Numbered from the stretch's first letter, positions 21,405 through 33,194 are shown. The stretch is DNA of 64,000 nt from Symbiodinium sp. CCMP2592 (GCA_905221615.1 CAJNDT010000591.1:777825-841824), one strand, 5' to 3'. Notes: a model not told the origin generated them from the letters alone. Made by a program: numbers and translations.

Positions 21405-22672
21405 CGTGGCGTTTGCATCGGAGCCAGCATTTGCACTATAGAGGCGGCGTTTGCACCGGAGGCGGCGTCTGCACCGGACAGTGGCGTTTTCAGCGCAGGT
21501 GGCGTTTGCACCCAAGGTGGCGTTTGCACCAAAGGCGGCGTTTGCACCGGACACTGGCGTTTGCACCGGACAGTATAGCGTTCGTTTGTAAATAAATTAT
21601 AGTAGTAGTAGTGTAAAATAGCAACAAGAGCAAAGACGCCGCCTTTGGTGCAAACGCCGCCTTTGGTGCAAAACCAACCTTTGTGCAAACGCCACCTTTG
21701 GTGCAAACGCCACGGGGCAACGCCTTTGGTGCAAAACGCCACCTCCGATTACTATTATTAGTAATAATAGTATTAATAATATAAAGAATAATAAATAGTA
21801 ATAATAGCAATTAATAATACTATTAATAGTAATATAGTATTAATAATAATAAATCGGAGGTGGCGTTTGCACCAAAGGTGGCGTTTGCACCAAAGGTGTT
21901 TGCACCAAAGGAGGCGTTTGCACCAAAGGTGGCGTTTGCACCAAAGGCGGCGTTTGCACCAAAGGCGGCGTTTGCACCAAAGGCGGCGTCTTTGCACCAA
22001 GGCGGCGTCTTGCTGCAAACGCCCTTTGGTGCAAACGCCACCTTTGGTGCAAAAAACGCCACCTTTGTTGGTGCAAACGCCGCCTTTGGTGCAAACGCCA
22101 CCTTTGGTGCAAACGCCGCCTTTGGTGCAAACGCCACCTTTGGTGCAAACGCCCTTTGGTGCAAACCACCTTTGGTGCAACGCCACTTTGGTGCAACGCC
22201 TTTGGTGCAAACGCCACCTTTGGTGCAAACGCCAACTTGGTGCAACGCCACCTTGGTGCAACGCCACCTTTGGTGCAAAAACTTTGGTGCAAACGCCACC
22301 TTTGGTGCAAACGCCCCTTTGGTCTCGATTACTATTATTAGTAATATAGTATTAATAATAATACAGAATAATAACTAGTAATAATAGCATAAATAATACT
22401 ATTTAATAGTAATATAGTAGTAATAATAGTAATCGGATCGTTTGCACCAAAGGTGGCGTTTGCACCAAAGGTGGCGTTTGCACCAAAGGGCGGCGTTTGC
22501 ACCAAACGTTTGCACCGGACACTGCGTTTGCACCGGACAGTAGCGTTCGTCTGTAAAAATAGGAGTGATAATAATAAATAGTAATAAATAAATAAAATAA
22601 TAACAATAATAGTAATAATAATAATAATAATAAACGGAGGTGGCGTTTGCACGGACAGGGCGTTTGCACCGT
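21405..22672. repeat. 18-bp minisatellite in alternating orientation
   Basis: The unit GGCGTTTGCACCAAAGGT and close variants fill six blocks. Forward blocks are at about 21405-21580, 21856-22010, 22438-22545 and 22636-22672. Reverse-complement blocks are at 21641-21745 and 22015-22325. Blocks are separated by AT-rich linkers rich in TATTATTAGTAATA. Because 18 is divisible by three, all six frames stay open and give AFAPKV-, GVCTKG- or LVQTPP-type repeat ORFs on both strands. These ORFs are not supported as genes. The inner pair (21856-22010 against 22015-22325) can fold as a long hairpin with almost no loop. Confidence 0.95.
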
Positions 22673-22999
22673 CGGAATATAACTGATTAGAAGTTTCGAG
22701 CTATATTTTCTAGTAAAATAATGACTTTCAAGATGCAGTTTCCTGCTGCAAACATCAACGCTGCATGCTGCGTTTGCTTTGGAAGTCGCGTCTCACGTGC
22801 AAGCATTTGATTATACAACACAAGTCATCAGGATTTCTTGATGCGAAAATCAACGTTGCATTCATGGGCATTTACTAGGCAGGTGGTGTTTGTGTCGTCG
22901 ACCGACCCCTTTGTAGGGACCTCCACCCTCAAGCCCCAATCCTGATCACCTGTCTTGCAGCGACCCTCTGATTTGAAATACTCCCACCGAAAGTTGCAG

Positions 23000-23270
23000 C
23001 TGATGAAAATGCTCAGATGAGGCCCCACCGAATGAGGGTTTAGGGGTTTTTTTTTTGGGGTAGAGGTTTTGGACGTAGTGTTTGGGAATGGTTTAGGATG
23101 TGATTTCCAGAGTAATGGGAATTTGCGAATTTCAGGGTTTACGAATCTTAAGGGGTTTATAAAGAAGGGTTTGGAAGGGGGTGCATCATTAATCCGTGCT
23201 GCCAAGCTTGAACCATGCTGAAAATTGAAACCCCAAACCTCAGTAATGATTGTGTATATTATGCATTAAA
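23000..23270. repeat. Dispersed repeat Y, copy 1
   Basis: About 270 bp matching 33510-33775 at moderate identity. Shared words are AGATGAGGCCCC, GGGTTTAGG, AGGGTTTGG and AATGATTGTGTATAT. It is G-rich in the middle and telomere-like, and ends at an AT-rich run. The minus ORF at 22828-23205 passes through it and is not supported. Confidence 0.7.
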
Positions 23271-23344
23271 TATAGATGTACATATCTACATCACTTGATA
23301 TTCTGATTACGATCTGAACATACTCATGTGTGTGCGTATCCTCC

Positions 23345-24120
23345 TAGCCTATATAACTAGCTGATCGGCGTTAAATCTGCCGTCTACCTACCTACCTTTC
23401 TGCTTCGGCGCAAATCAGCGAACCTATACTTGCCTGGCTGCCCCCCGACCTACTTAGCTACGTACCTGACTAAACTGCCCGCGGTGCAAGTCTGCCGTTT
23501 CCTATGTCCTACATAACCCGGACTTACCTACCCGACAAAGCTACACTACCTAACGCGCGAGTCTGCCGCTCCCTACCACCTACCTACCTACTAAAACTAC
23601 CTAGCTGGCTACCCACCTGACTCGGCAAATTGGCGTCCTTCCTGCTGGTTTAGCTACCCACCTCCGGTGCAATCTGCCGTAGCTACAACCTACCTCACAA
23701 GCTAGCTAGACTCGAAAGGTAGGGAACACAGGCAGGGGAGGTAGCTGGGTAGGTAGGTTGCAGAAATTCTGCAGTAGTCTAACCTAGTAGTAAGCGTAGT
23801 ACACTAGAAGAGCATGAAGACGCCCAAAGCCAAAAAAGGCTAGCAAGCAGTCAGACTGATGATGGGTGGCCCCGGATCACGAGCATAAATAGCGTGTTGA
23901 TTGCCGACCTGGGATAATTTATTTTCGGCAGATGCGCCGAGGTAGCTGCGTAGGTATTTATAATAATAAATATGGGTGAGAAGGAAGTAGGTTCATAGTA
24001 TGTGGCTTAGGTTACGTAGGGAGCGGGCAAATTTGGTATAGTGATAGGTAGAACCTATAGGTAGGTCACTAAGTAGGACGGCAGATTTGCGCCAAGTCTT
24101 GTAGGGGTAAGGGGGAGGGC
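23345..24120 (-). repeat. GTAG/palindrome compound element, copies 2 and 3
   Basis: From 23345 to about 23715 the element is in reverse orientation (TACCTACC tetramers, CTGCCG words at 23372, 23491, 23570). From about 23715 to 24120 it switches to forward orientation and ends with CGGCAGATTTGCGCCA at 24079. Two copies facing each other are implied. No coding frame is present. Confidence 0.7.
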
Positions 24121-24576
24121 AAACCGTCCCTAACCCCCTCAAACCACCAAAATACCCCCAAATAGCAAAGGCTTGCCCCCTACTATGCTAGGTACCGCCA
24201 AAATACCCAGAAATATCCCCGGCATGCCTGCTATCCCGATGCAACTTAGGTATGCAGGTAACCCCAAAAACACCCCAAATCACACCGAATCCAACACACC
24301 CCCTAAACCATCCAAAATCACGGAAGGCACCCCCAACAAAAATTAAGACTTAGTCACCCTAGAATCCTGAAACACCAGAACAGCCAAACCGTGACTAGAA
24401 TCTAAGCCTATCCTCTATCCTTTAATTTTAACTCTAATTTAACACCACTTTGTTGTTGTGAATTCAAGAGAATCTAATTAAACCGAATCCAGCAATCATC
24501 AGTGGTAAGTGATCTTGCAGCCAGTAAGTTAGTCAATGCACACCCTCGTGTTCACAGCCCTTGCTTTAAAATAATT
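24121..24576. other. C-rich spacer, no gene
   Basis: The plus strand is strongly C/A-biased (repeated ACCCC and AAACCACC words to about 24330), then becomes AT-rich. No frame or repeat of note is seen. Confidence 0.4.
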
Positions 24577-25110
24577 TCATAGTCTTGACTACTGCTGCTT
24601 GTTTTGGTGCTGCTGCAGCCTCAGGCAGGCATTGCTCCCCTGCGGCCTCTGCGTGGCCGAGCGGACCTCTAGCCCCATGAGCTCACTACAGAGCCAGCTA
24701 ATCGCAGACCTTTAGTCATTTTAAGTTTCGTAGTCTTGAGAACTGTGCTAAGTACTGCTGCAGCAGCAGCTGGCAGGCACTGCCTGTGCATGGTGCCTCT
24801 GCAATGGCTGGCCGCCCGGTTCTAAGGGGAACCGCCCGGTTCTAAGGGGAAGCTCCGGTTTCTAAGGGGAAGCTGCCCGGTTCTAAGGGAGGCTGCCCGC
24901 CCACACAGCTTACTAATTTGCAGCAGGCTGCCAGCCCCGCAGAGCTTACTATTTGCTACTGCCCTTGCAGGAGAGCTCCCCCGCAGAGGTTTGCTATTCC
25001 CTCCAAAAACTGCAGCTCCGAGGCTCCCCGCAGCCTTCCCCGCAGAAGCGGAAGTCCTGCCCGCAGAAGCGGGCCTCCTGCCCCGCAGAAGCGGGCCTCT
25101 GCCCCGCAGA
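24577..25110. repeat. Cluster of short minisatellites
   Basis: A diverged duplication starts with TAGTCTTGA at about 24580 and 24731. Four copies of a unit of about 21 bp with core GGTTCTAAGGGGAA lie at 24815-24895. Four copies of a unit of about 21 bp with core CCCCGCAGAAGCGGG lie at 25030-25110. The last core is a perfect small hairpin (CCCGC-AGAA-GCGGG). The ORFs through it (24918-25259, 24953-25162) are repeat-derived. Confidence 0.75.
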
Positions 25111-25259
25111 AGCCTCGGAGCAGGACCATGCCTTTATTAGTAGTAGTACTAAAATACTATAAAATATGTAATTCAATAATAACGGTACGATTATACACAG
25201 TCACGACTATCACATTCGCTTCCGAAGTCAAAAATAATGTCTTTCAAAACCCTGGATAA

Positions 25260-26302
25260 TGAAACCTCCTGGCTGAAGTAGTTTCCATTAGTCAATAATT
25301 GTACAGCATTGTACAGCAGTATCACAAATCTCACTCATTTAAGTAGAGGTTGTATATTATACATTGGTTTTGGTCCTTGAGGTTTTGACTTCAAGTTCAG
25401 GGGTCCAGCTTGTAAAGCTTAGCTTAGAGGCTTAGTCTCCAGGGCTAATTTTGTGGGTTGAAGCCTGGGTTTAAAAATAAACGATGATTTGAAACATGTT
25501 CAAGCAATTGTGACGGCTATTGGTTGTAACTTCCTGCTTGTACAAGTATCGTTGCGTATCACCCACATATGACCCCGGTTAACTACAGGCCGCCTACCCG
25601 GACCCTTTAAAACAGTTAAAGTTTTAAACCCTGAGCTCCGAATTGTTTTAGCCTAAAAGAAGCGGCAGGATCCTGTGCTGTATGAAGGCCTCGACCTTGC
25701 ATTGAGAATTCATTAAAACGTGAAGAGGACCGTAGGACGCTCCCAACCTCCTCAACCGCGAACCGGAATTAACCCTAAACTCGGAGTGTTATTAACTTTA
25801 ATCTCAACCCTAAGCTGACACAGCCCTTGCAGCCTCAATCAAGTAAAACCGGGTTGCCCGCTTAGGTTTCATATCATTATCCTTCGATGTCAGCTCTCTT
25901 CACTCGGGACTGGAAGCGTCGTGAAGCAGTGTAACTAAGTAAGTGACGAAGAGGGTGGCTCAAGGGATTATCTAAGACAACTGACTTCAGTCATGGTGGC
26001 ATACATTGAATTGCACACACCAATACAGCTGATTTTGCATGTGAACCTAGCGATCAAGCAAGAGTGGGTCCATGTCATTGCTGCATTATTTGATGATGTC
26101 AGGTTCACTTATTATAATAATTGGCCGTGTATGCTGATTATATTATATGTTGTTGTTTGCGTCCTTTTCAGATGCCTGCCCTGTGCAACAATATTTGCGA
26201 GAAAGGGTTTGGGTTTTCCTGGAATTAAAACCTGCCCTAAGTGCGAAAGATGGATTAGCAGGCTTAGCAACAAGATGCAATGTCTCGGTGATTGTCAGGG
26301 GC
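25260..26302. other. Spacer, no supported gene
   Basis: A 125-residue ORF at 25993-26370 and a shorter one at 26147-26356 overlap in different frames. The second follows a plausible TTTTCAG acceptor at 26170 and reads CPVQQYLRERVWVFLELKP. It faintly recalls the first exon of the SCNKY family, but the match is too short to use. Telomere-like words cluster near 25620-25810. Confidence 0.35.
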
Positions 26303-26575
26303 TCAATCAGCGTGGAACTCCGTGCTCGTTGCAAGGTGCAGGATTCAGTGCCATGACTAGGCTTAGATAGGGCCACATTTACTCCTCCAATCAGCGTGGA
26401 ACTCTGCGCTCGTTGCAAGGTGCAATAAGATTCAGTGCCATGACTAGACTATAGTATAGGCTTAGGGCCCACATCTAGTCCTCCAATCACTGAGCGTGGA
26501 GTTCTGCGCTTGTTGCAAGGTGCAGGATTCAGTGCCATGACTAGGGCCACTGCCACATCTAGTCCAGGCACCTGT
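26303..26575. repeat. Three tandem copies of a unit of about 90 bp
   Basis: The words GCGTGGAACTC, GCTCGTTGCAAGGTGCA and GATTCAGTGCCATGACTAG recur at about 26308, 26393 and 26492. The units are 85-96 bp apart, with small indels between copies. It lies directly upstream of member B, within its probable promoter or 5' region. Confidence 0.85.
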
Positions 26576-26674
26576 ATAGGAAGCCCTGACTGACACTGCA
26601 TCACACGACCACTTATTTGCAAATCATAAATCTCTACTGTCTTCATTCATTCTTCATCTGCCTGTGCCGCCGCC

Positions 26675-29447
26675 ATGGAGCCGAGTCGCAAGGCAGCTCG
26701 AAAGGAGGCCCAGTTGCAGGACATCCAGGACAAGCTGGTCACGGTGACAGAGGACTCCTTGTACGAGCGCATCTTCACCTTCCTGGATGACAAGCCTGAC
26801 CTTACGGTGAAGGTCTTGGAGCTCCTCGAGTCTGGCGTCCTCAGCAGCGAGCAAGTCCAGGAGGCAGCTGCCGATGAGGACCTCTTCCCCGAGACTCTTG
26901 ACTGATTGACAGAATTTGCAAGGTTGGTTGGATTGGGGCTTCACACTTATGATTATGGACTTTAGTGTATGTATAAGAGTTTTGGGGCTTATGGTTTGGA
27001 GCAGTACGCCTTGCAACGTGAGTCGGGGGTGTCAGGACTTATGGCACTTAGGGTCTAAGTTGATTCCTTCTTTTGAATTAGCAGTAAGGATATCGGATTC
27101 ACTTGGCTGGGTTTGGCTTCATCATTCGGCAGTTCGTCCACACAGCAAAGTTAGTGTCACGCTTCTGTTGCGTTGATGTGATAATGGTTAATTAAAGGTT
27201 TCGAAATGCGGGGTGCCACTTCAGGATTTCCGGTACAGAAACAATATGGTCTCGGGAGTCTTGTGCTGGTACTTAATTAGTTAAGGAGATTGGACATAAC
27301 AACTAGTGCCGCAGCTTCTCATCTAATTTAGAAATTGTAGTTTACAATAGATTGGGTCTTGTTTGCGGGTTTTCAGTTACGGATGTTCGGTTTAAGGGTT
27401 TTGGGTTCAGAGGTCCGGGTGGTATAACACTTATATTTATATGATTAGCTTTCGGGTTTGTTCTCGAGGGCTAAGGTTAGGGTTGAAGCTGGAGAGTTCG
27501 TATGGTTTTGGGGTTTGGTCAAGCCGCAGGATTTCTTGATTGGGGATGTGGGTTCAAGGGCTTGGTTGGCTTTCACAAATGGTTTATAAAATTTCTTGTC
27601 GGCAGTACTTCTTGTTTATTCTACGGTGCAAGCAACCGTACCAGTACAGGTAGTAGTGCTGTGCTACTGCTATTGGCACTGGTGCTCACAGTTGTGCTGG
27701 CAGTGGTACCAGACTAGAACTGTTCATTGTTCATTGTGTTCTTTGTTGCTATACGTAGAGTTTATACGCGTAGCAACCAACTGACCCGGGGTAGCTGGGT
27801 GCCACGATTCTTCGCTGCAGGAAACCCGAAGCTTGATTCAAGTGGTTCAATGAAGCAGAACCCGAACCCGAACCATGAAGCCTTGACCCTTAACCCTTAA
27901 GACTTGAATGCCGAACCTTACATTGTGCAGGTAGGGTTTTTTCTCCTATTACCCCAAAACACTTGATCCCCCCAAACCAGGAGAAGCCCGAAGCCCTCCA
28001 ACGCTTGGCCGAACAGTGGTGGATTTATTATTGCTAGCGAGCTATTGCATTGCACTTCACTACGTCCCGAGGAGCTGCAACAAGTACAAGCTGCTGGACC
28101 AGAAGTCCCTCAAGACCTTGCTGACAGACCTCTATTATGATCAGAACCAGGGATGGGCGCGCTTCTTTGCCACTGTGAAGCTGAAGAAGGCTGAGCTGCT
28201 GAGCATCTTCCAGGTGATGACTGGAGTGCATGCCGGCAGCGCCCTGCCGGGCAAGCGCCGCTCACAGGCGGCCCAGGAGCTGCGCGAGAAGATGCCGAGC
28301 TGGAAGGCGAAGTTCCAGGACGCGACGTCCGTGCCGAGCACTATCGAGGAGTTCTGGAACTCGTTCCCCTGGTACAGCCTCGAGGGCTACACGCCCCTCG
28401 GCGATCGAAACCTTCAATTCCTGCAGCCCTGAACTGAACCTACTTTCAAACCCTGACCTTACTTAAACCGTCTTCGAATAAAAACATATATAAAAAAAAG
28501 TAACTAGGCTTGGGAAGATTGCTTAAGCCCGACCCTTCGACACGGGAAGCCGAAACCTTTGCCCGCCGAACTTTGCCTAATTTAAAAAGCCCTTTAATTT
28601 AACCTGCATCCTAAAACCCCCTGAACCGAGGAACCTTATAACTTATAAACTAAAGCCGAAAGACCCCAACCACATATCCCGAAGACTTACTGTTAACTGT
28701 TACTGACGAGCCCAAAATCCCAGACAGTACTACCGAAGCCCGATGCCCCTTCACCCCAGGAACCCTTTTAAATATTAAATTGAGCCCCTCATTACTCTCC
28801 CGGCCCAATACCTAGATAGATTCCTATAATATTAGGAACCTGTTTGATTGATATTTTCTTCTTCAATTCAATAAAACCCACGGACCCAGCTACCCGAGCT
28901 TACTTTGCCCGATTCCCACAAACAAACCTTTGCAAAACTACCTCCGGCCGTCTTGTGTTGATGATTAGAGTCAGGAATATGCTTGATTAATCAATGAAGT
29001 CTCCAGTGTTCGGACTTCAATTCAAGCGATCAGATCGGCAAACCCAGGGGTGTCGCCTTCAAATCACATACCTTCACTTGCACCATAATGCAGCTGCCGT
29101 CAGTACACTTACTCTTTCTGGTGAATTTCCAGGGTGGTAAGTTTTGCTACGATCCCAGGCTCCAGCACATCGGCGGCAAGACGGCGGACATCCCTCTCGA
29201 GCTCCAGGTTGAGGGCGTCTCGCTCAAGAAAGAGGGGGAGCAGGAGTTGTGCCAAGTGGGCAGAGGCTGGCGAGGATATATTAGAAACAGATTAGTCAGT
29301 CAGACAGTCAGTCAGTCACATGCCTCAATACAGTTTTCATGCTTGGCAGGCCAAGTCTGGGTCACGTGTCTGAACCTGTTCGACAGTGGCTATGGCATCG
29401 AAGCCCTCTTCTTTCGCAAAGACACTCACTTTGTTACGTTAGCTTAG
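26675..29447 (+). CDS. SCNKY/IGG family member B, four exons, function unknown
   Basis: E1 26675-26899 begins MEPSRKAARKEAQLQ and contains KPDLTVKVLELLESGVL. E2/3 (about 28038-28402) contains VPRSCNKYKLLDQKSL, QGWARFFATVKLKKAELL and VPSTIEEFWNSFPWYSL in one exon; member A splits this by an intron. E4 29133-29259 contains RLQHIGGKTADIPLEL. E5 29350-29447 begins QVWVTCLNLFDSGYG and ends at TAG. Intron 29260-29349 starts with GC (GTGG|GCAGAG) at the position where member A has GT; phases match. The E2/3 donor is probably GA (GGC|GATCGA). E1 meets TGA inside GACTGA, aligned with GTCTGA of member A. B lacks A's Ser/Thr/Pro tail. No domain or localisation signal is recognised. Confidence 0.65.
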
Positions 29448-30366
29448 GGCTTCGGTTCAAGGCTCCAAGCTTCAAGGATCTCTCCCACCAAGAACCACCT
29501 TAGGGATGAATAAGAAGCTTAAGTACCTCAGAAACGTAACAAAAGCAAGCCCTAAGACACTTTAAATTGCAGGGTTACTTAAATTCTTCTTTCATGCTTC
29601 AGTACTTCCTCTGTACGATAAGTGGTGTTGATTGATGTCTCGGCTGTCCTCGTCCTCCCAAATGGCTGCGATCAGTCTTGCCTGGTTTACCCACGAATAG
29701 TTGTAGTACAGCTACAGCTACTACTACAACTGGTACTACTACTACTACTACTACAACTACTACTCCTACTACTACTCCTCTTACTAACTCCTAGTACAAG
29801 TGCTACTACTAGTCGTACTAGTTCGTATTGTTATGGGATCTGGGGTTGAGGAGCTTGGCTGCGGTTCCAGGGTTCAAGAACTGAATAATACTTAGATTTT
29901 ATAAGGCTTAAGATTTAGGATTTTCAGGTTTCGCCATTGTAAACCCTCAGAAGCAACACTCGAAGTCCACAGCCTCCCTCCCATCCCAAGCCGGACAGAT
30001 CCCTCCTACACACAACCTGCTGCCCTCACCCGACACAAAATCATTAATTACACAATAAACCAAGAAGACTTCTTGAATTGAAGCCTGCCCTATTGAACAC
30101 ACAACCACAAAGCGTACCTAAACAAGGAACCTTAACACGATGAGGCCAAACCCGCCACCTGAACCCTGAACCCTAAATCAATCATTTTTAAACGGTAAGT
30201 CTGGATGCTGATCGGAGGCTAGCGCGTGACTGAGCTCAATGGCACCCATTGACCTACAGTTCAATTTTACATTCGTAACAAATTAGAGCCAGGCCTCAAT
30301 ATTCAAACAGTGAACCCACAAATCCCTATAGTGGTACTTCAGCGATAACGACGACGACCACTGCTT
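29448..30366. other. Spacer with a short (ACT)n tract
   Basis: (CTA)n occupies about 29719-29790, and the ORF at 29622-29849 is made of it. The rest is AT-moderate with telomere-like words near 30160. No gene is seen. Confidence 0.5.
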
Positions 30367-30448
30367 CGACTACTACTACTACTACTTCTTATTACTACTA
30401 CTACTACTTCTTATTGCTACTACTACTACTACTACTACTACTTCTTAT

Positions 30449-30529
<81 letters not shown>

Positions 30530-30537
30530 CTTTATCT

Positions 30538-30572
<35 letters not shown>

Positions 30573-30728
30573 CATACTTCCACTCCTCCTCCTTGGCTGC
30601 AGTGGCTTCAACTGTTTACACGTACTTCTGCTGAACTGGCAGCAGTACTAGTCGTAGTAGTAGTAGTAGTACTACTACTACTACTAGTACTATTCCTACT
30701 ACTCCTAGCTAGTACTACTACTACTACG

Positions 30729-30777
<49 letters not shown>

Positions 30778-30803
30778 CTACTACTACTACTACTACTACT
30801 AGT
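30367..30803. repeat. (ACT)n, (TA)n and (AGT)n microsatellite cluster
   Basis: (ACT)n at 30367-30530, (TA)n at 30543-30567, a short unique gap, then (AGT)n switching to (ACT)n at 30653-30803. The 162-residue plus ORF here is poly-Leu/poly-Thr and not a gene. Confidence 0.95.
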
Positions 30804-30814
30804 ACTAGTTGCAA

Positions 30815-31103
30815 GTTGCACGAGCCAAGGAGGTGCCCCGCAGCAGTGGCTCGTCCACGAGGCCCTGAGACATGGCCACCTGGGCAGGGATGGCTGATCT
30901 AGATGAGTGAAGACCAACGGAGGCAAGTAGTAACACTATTTCCTGTACTTGTACCAGTAAATCAGAGACCATGACTTTTGTGTTAAGTCGGAGTTGACTT
31001 GCACGAGCTAAGGACATGGCCCGCAGCAGTGGGTCGAGGTGACCTGAGGCATGGCCACCTGGGCAGGGATGACAGATTGAGTGAAGACCACGGAGGCAAG
31101 CTC
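30815..31103. repeat. Direct duplication, unit about 105 bp
   Basis: 30815-30925 and 31000-31103 share TGCACGAGC, CGCAGCAGTGG, CATGGCCACCTGGGCAGGGA and GAGTGAAGACCA. The minus ORF 30805-31176 (123 residues) spans both copies. Its repeated peptide halves come from the duplication, and it is not otherwise supported. Confidence 0.8.
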
Positions 31104-31620
31104 CTTCGAGCTGACAGCCAACAAACCCAATAGAGCTTTTCCGCAGTCCTAAGAAGAGAAGTGTGATTGGAAGCATCCTCGTGTCTGTTGGCTAGCGTAA
31201 AGCAGCCCTATGGTTTTCGTTCTTATACTTTTCTCCATTCCGTTCAGTAGCCGCCAGAGATCTCATTCCGACCTGAATATTGTTTGGAGTCGTTGGGGCG
31301 GCAATGGACCTTGAGCCCTCGAGCAGTAGAGATACAGGATCTTCTGAGCAAAACTGGGATGCCTAAGATTGGGTATAGCAAAAGGTAGGGCAGAGCGAGA
31401 TTATCATCAAGAATCGACGCTGATTGAGCCCTGAGGCAGCAATAGTCTGCCGCAAGCAATTTTAAAGCTCCTTGGCTTTTGGGGAAACAGCCCTGTCTGG
31501 TTCATTGATTCATTGATGACAGTCCAGTCACCGTAAGCTTGGGTATGTGATTCATGCAGATGAGTCTGTATTAATTTTCACATTCAAGTATTTCAGGAGG
31601 GGAACACAAAGGAACGCTTA

Positions 31621-32025
31621 TTACTCTGAGAAGTTATCAAGCCATTTGTGAATCACTGATTCAGACAGAGGCTTGGGGCAAAGAAGGTCAGTAGCAGTTG
31701 GCCTTCCTCTGTGACTGACTGCAGCAAGCAGTTTCCAGTCCAGTTTTGGCAATGGCCGGATTAGTTTCCACTTTAGGTCTCCTGGAGGCTGCGTGCTGGA
31801 CGTATCTTCGCATGCCTTCTGTATGCAGCGGCCACAGAGATGAGATGATGAAAAGCAGCAACGAGCCCTGCAATGATGAGAAAGCAGCAACGAGCCCTGC
31901 ACGACTATGATAAGCCTGAGCCTGAGGCCGCAAAGTGGTGCCAACAGCCGATGAACGTTCTGGCTAGCCTCAGCCTCAGCACAGCATCTGCTAGTACATC
32001 CCGAAGAGGCACTGACTGAGGGCAA
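31621..32025 (-). CDS. Doubtful 134-residue minus-strand ORF
   Basis: The ORF is continuous on the minus strand from 32025 to 31621. It is rich in Cys, Ser and Leu and ends SESVIHKWLDNFSE. A 28-bp direct duplication (GCAACGAGCCCTGCA near 31858 and 31887) lies inside. No domain or splice support is found. It could be part of a decayed element. Confidence 0.2.
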   Translation of the reverse strand: MPSVSASSGCTSRCCAEAEASQNVHRLLAPLCGLRLRLIIVVQGSLLLSHHCRARCCFSSSHLCGRCIQKACEDTSSTQPPGDLKWKLIRPLPKLDWKLLAAVSHRGRPTATDLLCPKPLSESVIHKWLDNFSE

Positions 32026-32178
32026 TAATTAAACTGGGGTCTCTTTCGTCACGGTTGTTTCAATTTCATAATTTCCAGAGTTATGTAATCGTCGTCATGC
32101 AATTGCCAATAGGGCCGGCCGGTGCTAAGCGGGAGTCCTACGAATAGTAACCCGGAGTCAGAATGAAAACAGCGACAG

Positions 32179-32469
32179 ATGGCCCATGCGGGAGCAGGAC
32201 ACCCTGATGTCATGGGTGTCCTGGGATGTCAGAAGACCGACCCCCTGCATGTAACATGGGCACAAGAAGCGCAACGCGCAGCGCAGCCGAGACTGCCAGG
32301 GGGAGTTAACTTGGTCTCCTTAAACTACCACCCTGGTGGTGGATCGGGCTTGTGGTCGGGACTCGATGATCCGAACCCGATAATGGGCTCGAGGAGTGCT
32401 CCCCCATCCTCCACTTGCCGATCTTCCGTTCCGAAAGGGCATCGGCATGCGACAATTTCATGTTGTTGA
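32179..32469 (+). CDS. Doubtful 96-residue ORF
   Basis: ATG at 32179 opens a Gly/Pro/Ser-rich frame with PGGGSGLWSGLDDPNPIMG and ends TGA at 32467. The DNA is GC-rich compared with its flanks, suggesting real or former coding sequence. No homology is recognised. 32470-33190 downstream holds no gene. Confidence 0.25.
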   Translation: MAHAGAGHPDVMGVLGCQKTDPLHVTWAQEAQRAAQPRLPGGVNLVSLNYHPGGGSGLWSGLDDPNPIMGSRSAPPSSTCRSSVPKGHRHATISCC

Positions 32470-33194
32470 ACCATCGGTTGGATTCTTCATGAGTGCTCCG
32501 ATGATGAACATGGCTCCGCTACCTGTCAGAGCAGTAAACACTTAACCCTAAACCCACAGCAGCTCAAGGGCTCCCAATCGTAGTGATGCATCTTTCTCAA
32601 GCTATTCTCACCTGTATCGAAGCAGTGATGCCCCTACCTCATCAAGGGATTCTATTCGCCTTTATGGTGGGCTTCCTGAAGGCATGGATTCACGGATAAA
32701 TAATTTTGTACTTCGGGCATGGGGACGAGTCCTTTTTTCTGCCTCTCTGAGACTTAATCTAATCTAGTCTGCTGACGTCAGCTTCACAATGCCTAGGTAT
32801 GCAAGGCTAGCTAGGATGTTGTGTTGCTTAGATTCAGTCAGTCCATGTAATGTGGGGCAGTGGAGTTGCTAAGATTAATTAGATGACTTGAGCTGCGGGC
32901 GTTCAACGGGAACTTCAACGATGCCAGGTCGACTGCAGACTGGAGCCTCTCTCAATCTCAACAAGGTATGGAACCGAGTTCTGTTGTTTTTTTAATTGAT
33001 TGGACTTTTTCAGGACTCGGGATCCTTTGGGTCTGGATTTGGAGGTGACTTGGGGAACAACTTGGGAACTTCCCTAGTCCGCTAAGTTGGTGTTGGTTGC
33101 GAGCGTTGCAGGCCACTTTTCCGCATGTCCTCGCCTTCGTCACTTGAGGTGTTTGTGGTGCCTTTAGCCTGGGCCTGGTAACACCTGGCAATCC

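Noticed and set aside
21773-22378. Several 100-170-residue ORFs on both strands with FAPKVA-type repeats
   Set aside because: An 18-bp unit keeps all frames open, and strand-symmetric ORFs indicate a repeat artefact.
26147-26356. Extra first-exon copy of the SCNKY family (RERVWVFLELKP)
   Set aside because: Similarity is limited to about a dozen residues and the following ELLESG helix is missing.
30414-30902. 162-residue Leu/Thr/Tyr-rich plus ORF
   Set aside because: It is composed of (ACT)n, (TA)n and (AGT)n microsatellites.
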